5,177 nt of DNA, from contig JAAEZV010000138.1 in the NCBI GenBank assembly GCA_018222695.1, positions 1 through 5,177 of the forward strand. Direction: 5' to 3'. The DNA comes from Gammaproteobacteria bacterium (lineage in GTDB: Bacteria; Pseudomonadota; Gammaproteobacteria; Pseudomonadales; Halieaceae). A model generated the notes under the pieces. The model was not told the DNA's origin and did no database searches. It was given only the letters and a program-made list of their open reading frames with translations. Position 1 is the stretch's first letter. Each line of letters begins with the position of its first letter. The position numbers were made by a program, and so were the translations under genes. Of this stretch, positions 4,875-5,177 are shown one piece after another.

Positions 4875-5177
4875 TTAGTTGAGTTGTGCCACTTTTGCAT
4901 TGACCCCGGGCTCAGAATATTGGCCTTCAGTCTGTTTCCTGATGTGCTGTCCGGAAAACCGCGCATCTGTCGTCACCGCTGAAAATTGTGACGACAGGGC
5001 TTCTGCCACGGCAGGGTGAACAATCCTACCGTCGGCAACATTGAGGCCGGCTGCAAAGTGTTTGTCGCCTGCCAACAGCGAGTCCACTTGCTCGTTGGCC
5101 AAACGCATGACGTAGGGCAGGGTCGCATTGGTTAACGCCATCGTCGCGGTTCTCGCTACAGCGCCCGGCATGTTGGC
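4875..5177 (-). CDS. ald: Alanine dehydrogenase, C-terminal end (cut by right window edge)
   Basis: The last 100 residues of the gene are present; the frame is open to the window edge, so the 5' part is missing. 'ANMPGAVARTATMALTNATL' followed by 'PYVMRLAN', 'DKHFAAGLNV' and 'AVAEAL' matches the highly conserved C-terminal segment of alanine dehydrogenases. Ald is a cytoplasmic, usually hexameric enzyme catalysing L-alanine + NAD+ + H2O to and from pyruvate + NH3 + NADH, used for alanine catabolism or ammonium assimilation. The catalytic and NAD-binding residues lie upstream of the window. After 'AVAEAL' this protein runs for another 39 residues, polar and with poorer GC3 than the rest, whereas typical family members have about 12-22; a stop-codon loss or frameshift near the original end is possible. 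The related PntA and saccharopine dehydrogenase families share the fold but not this exact signature. Confidence 0.85.
   Translation of the reverse strand, partial: ANMPGAVARTATMALTNATLPYVMRLANEQVDSLLAGDKHFAAGLNVADGRIVHPAVAEALSSQFSAVTTDARFSGQHIRKQTEGQYSEPGVNAKVAQLN
4967..4997. repeat. Perfect 10-bp inverted repeat inside the ald 3' end
   Basis: CTGTCGTCAC (4967-4976) and GTGACGACAG (4988-4997) flank an 11-nt loop. In the minus-strand reading it begins exactly at the end of the conserved Ald sequence ('VAEAL'), where the unusual C-terminal tail starts. Neither strand has a T-run after the stem, so it is not a typical intrinsic terminator. It could be a relic terminator, a protein-binding site or a rearrangement scar. 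Confidence 0.5.

Noticed and set aside
4566..4982. 138-codon plus-strand ORF antisense to the small basic ORF and the ald end
   Set aside because: It has no ribosome-binding site and weaker third-position GC than the opposite frame. It overlaps the certain ald 3' end, and no family is recognisable.

Overview
All five recognisable genes in this 5.2-kb window lie on the minus strand, and nothing on the plus strand is convincing. In transcription order (right to left) they are: the 3' end of an alanine dehydrogenase gene (ald); a small unrecognised basic ORF; a group II PLP-dependent amino-acid decarboxylase broken by a direct tandem duplication; a two-repeat lipoprotein ending in a clear Rho-independent terminator; a ZntB/CorA-type divalent-cation transporter; and the 5' part of a glycoside hydrolase family 1 (GH1) gene with an N-terminal signal sequence, cut by the left window edge.

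The Gram-negative lipoprotein signal with lipobox, the Ald C-terminus resembling those of Vibrio/Shewanella-type bacteria, the ZntB-type transporter and moderately high GC with GC-rich third codon positions suggest a proteobacterium. A marine gammaproteobacterium is my best guess, but this is inference; there is no rRNA or other strong taxonomic marker.

The most noteworthy structure is in the decarboxylase gene. Positions 3287-3479 and 3480-3672 are two abutting 193-bp copies differing at 9 sites (95.3% identity). Since 193 is not a multiple of 3, the second copy shifts the frame. Removing one copy restores an uninterrupted 448-codon gene from the GTG at 4427 to the TAG at 2888. Seven of the nine differences are synonymous, so the copies appear to have diverged as functional alleles before becoming adjacent. 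This points to recombination between strains or an assembly chimera rather than decay after a simple local duplication.

Functionally the window looks like a set of separate metabolic and envelope genes (alanine/pyruvate interconversion, amino-acid decarboxylation, a secreted lipoprotein, metal transport, beta-glycoside hydrolysis). Two hairpins separate transcription units: after the decarboxylase (about 2849-2866) and after the lipoprotein (1909-1939). The transporter and GH1 gene are 71 bp apart with no obvious terminator between them and may be cotranscribed. I see no evidence for a CRISPR array, phage, transposase, RNA gene or new defence-like system.
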